Below, one piece after another: positions 12,723-13,075 of a stretch of DNA of 13,075 bases (the stretch's first letter is position 1; every line of letters starts with the position of its first letter). The DNA is from JAWVZU01 sp033722075. Its GTDB lineage: Bacteria; Pseudomonadota; Gammaproteobacteria; Xanthomonadales; SZUA-38. The position numbers and the translations under genes were made by a program. The stretch covers positions 1-13,075 of the forward strand of contig JAWVZU010000090.1 in assembly GCA_033722075.1 (NCBI GenBank), in the 5' to 3' direction. The notes under the pieces are model-generated. The model had not been told where the DNA came from. It searched no databases and was given only the letters and a program-made list of their open reading frames with translations.

Positions 12723-13075
12723 ATGCGCAGCGGTATGTCGCGACTGTTATCCGGATTGATCATGATGTTGGGCGTCAGCAGCGTGGTCGCCCAGGACTTG
12801 CAGGAAAGTCAGAATGAAGCGGTTGAACCGCTGGGCCCCGCTGTGGGGCAGGAACTTGTCAATCCTGCGGGCGCGCTGGTCGATGCGGCGCCAAGCGAAT
12901 TGGCCGTCGATCGGTTTGAAGCGTCGATGCTCTACGACACCTACCTGGAGAACCGGGACTTCGGCCAGGCCTTCGAAGCGGCCCGGATCCAGCTGGAACT
13001 GACCGAGCAGGAATTCGGGCTGACCGATCCACGGCTGGTGCCGGCCTTGAACGACATGGGCGAGGCGCTGCTCTA
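12723..13075 (+). CDS. Exported TPR-like protein, C-terminus beyond window
   Basis: A frame opens at ATG 12723 and stays open for 117 codons to the window end. The other start, ATG 12735, is in the same frame; GAAGAG 4-9 bases before 12723 favours the first. Residues 1 to about 23 form a signal peptide (MRSGMSRLLSGLIMMLGVSS, then VVAQD, cleavage after VVA). An acidic, Pro/Ala-rich linker follows, then helical sequence MLYDTYLENRDFGQAF, ARIQLELTEQEFGLTDPRL and VPALNDMGEALL, which reads like tetratricopeptide repeats (tyrosine and Ala/Gly spacing, ALNDMGEALL at a repeat start). It is probably periplasmic. Related gammaproteobacterial proteins sometimes end in a TonB domain, but the C-terminus is outside the window, so the role stays open. 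Confidence 0.8.
   Translation, partial: MRSGMSRLLSGLIMMLGVSSVVAQDLQESQNEAVEPLGPAVGQELVNPAGALVDAAPSELAVDRFEASMLYDTYLENRDFGQAFEAARIQLELTEQEFGLTDPRLVPALNDMGEALL

Noticed and set aside
1..13075. Defence island, phage, toxin-antitoxin or CRISPR content
   Set aside because: No repeat arrays, recombinases, restriction or toxin-like pairs are seen; the S1/P1 nuclease has a signal peptide and typical secreted-enzyme motifs, so it is not a likely anti-phage effector.

Overview
This is a high-GC, gene-dense bacterial chromosome segment. Gene content suggests a gammaproteobacterium, perhaps near Xanthomonadales or Wenzhouxiangellaceae: a XanB2-like chorismatase, a MEST-like hydrolase, a monofunctional proline dehydrogenase, a YumC-type ferredoxin reductase and a separate fhs gene. 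The lineage is an inference from family distribution; there is no rRNA or marker gene to settle it. I see no transposase, integrase, CRISPR array, tRNA or phage module, so it reads as core or lightly accessory chromosome, not a mobile island.

Layout. (a) 1-1423: a secreted fasciclin-domain (FAS1) protein, cut by the window edge, is transcribed away from a MerR-type regulator with a C-terminal cobalamin-binding domain. A perfect 10-bp inverted repeat with a 1-base centre lies between them. This is the most self-contained regulatory unit here and resembles the CarH/LitR light-sensing arrangement, but two histidines expected in an AdoCbl photoreceptor are absent. (b) 1356-3413, minus strand: a secreted S1/P1-type zinc nuclease followed by a chorismatase that probably makes hydroxybenzoate from chorismate. 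(c) 3668-4528, plus: an alpha/beta hydrolase with an aspartate nucleophile. (d) 4506-6029, minus: proline dehydrogenase, then a 2-oxoglutarate/iron oxygenase-like protein three bases downstream. (e) 6117-8324, plus: formate-tetrahydrofolate ligase, then a stand-alone cyclic-nucleotide-binding-domain protein. (f) 8339-10485, minus: pyruvate kinase, then a 4'-phosphopantetheinyl transferase with a non-ATG start. (g) 10553-12180, plus: a doubtful small ORF, a zinc-ribbon membrane protein and a ferredoxin-NADP reductase. (h) 12184-12468, minus: a small PspB-like membrane/coiled-coil protein. (i) 12723 to the end, plus: the start of an exported, TPR-like protein.

How the genes work together. Mostly they do not form one pathway. 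Several are central metabolism (pyruvate kinase, FTHFS, PRODH). The chorismatase and the phosphopantetheinyl transferase are both activities needed for aryl-polyene (xanthomonadin-like) pigments, but they lie about 6 kb apart among unrelated genes and no ketosynthase or acyl carrier protein is in view. I do not see a clear new multi-gene system. The strongest leads are the atypical B12-MerR/FAS1 pair with its operator-like palindrome, the S1/P1 nuclease lacking a zinc-ligand histidine, the PRODH/oxygenase pair, and the disturbed 5' end of fhs.
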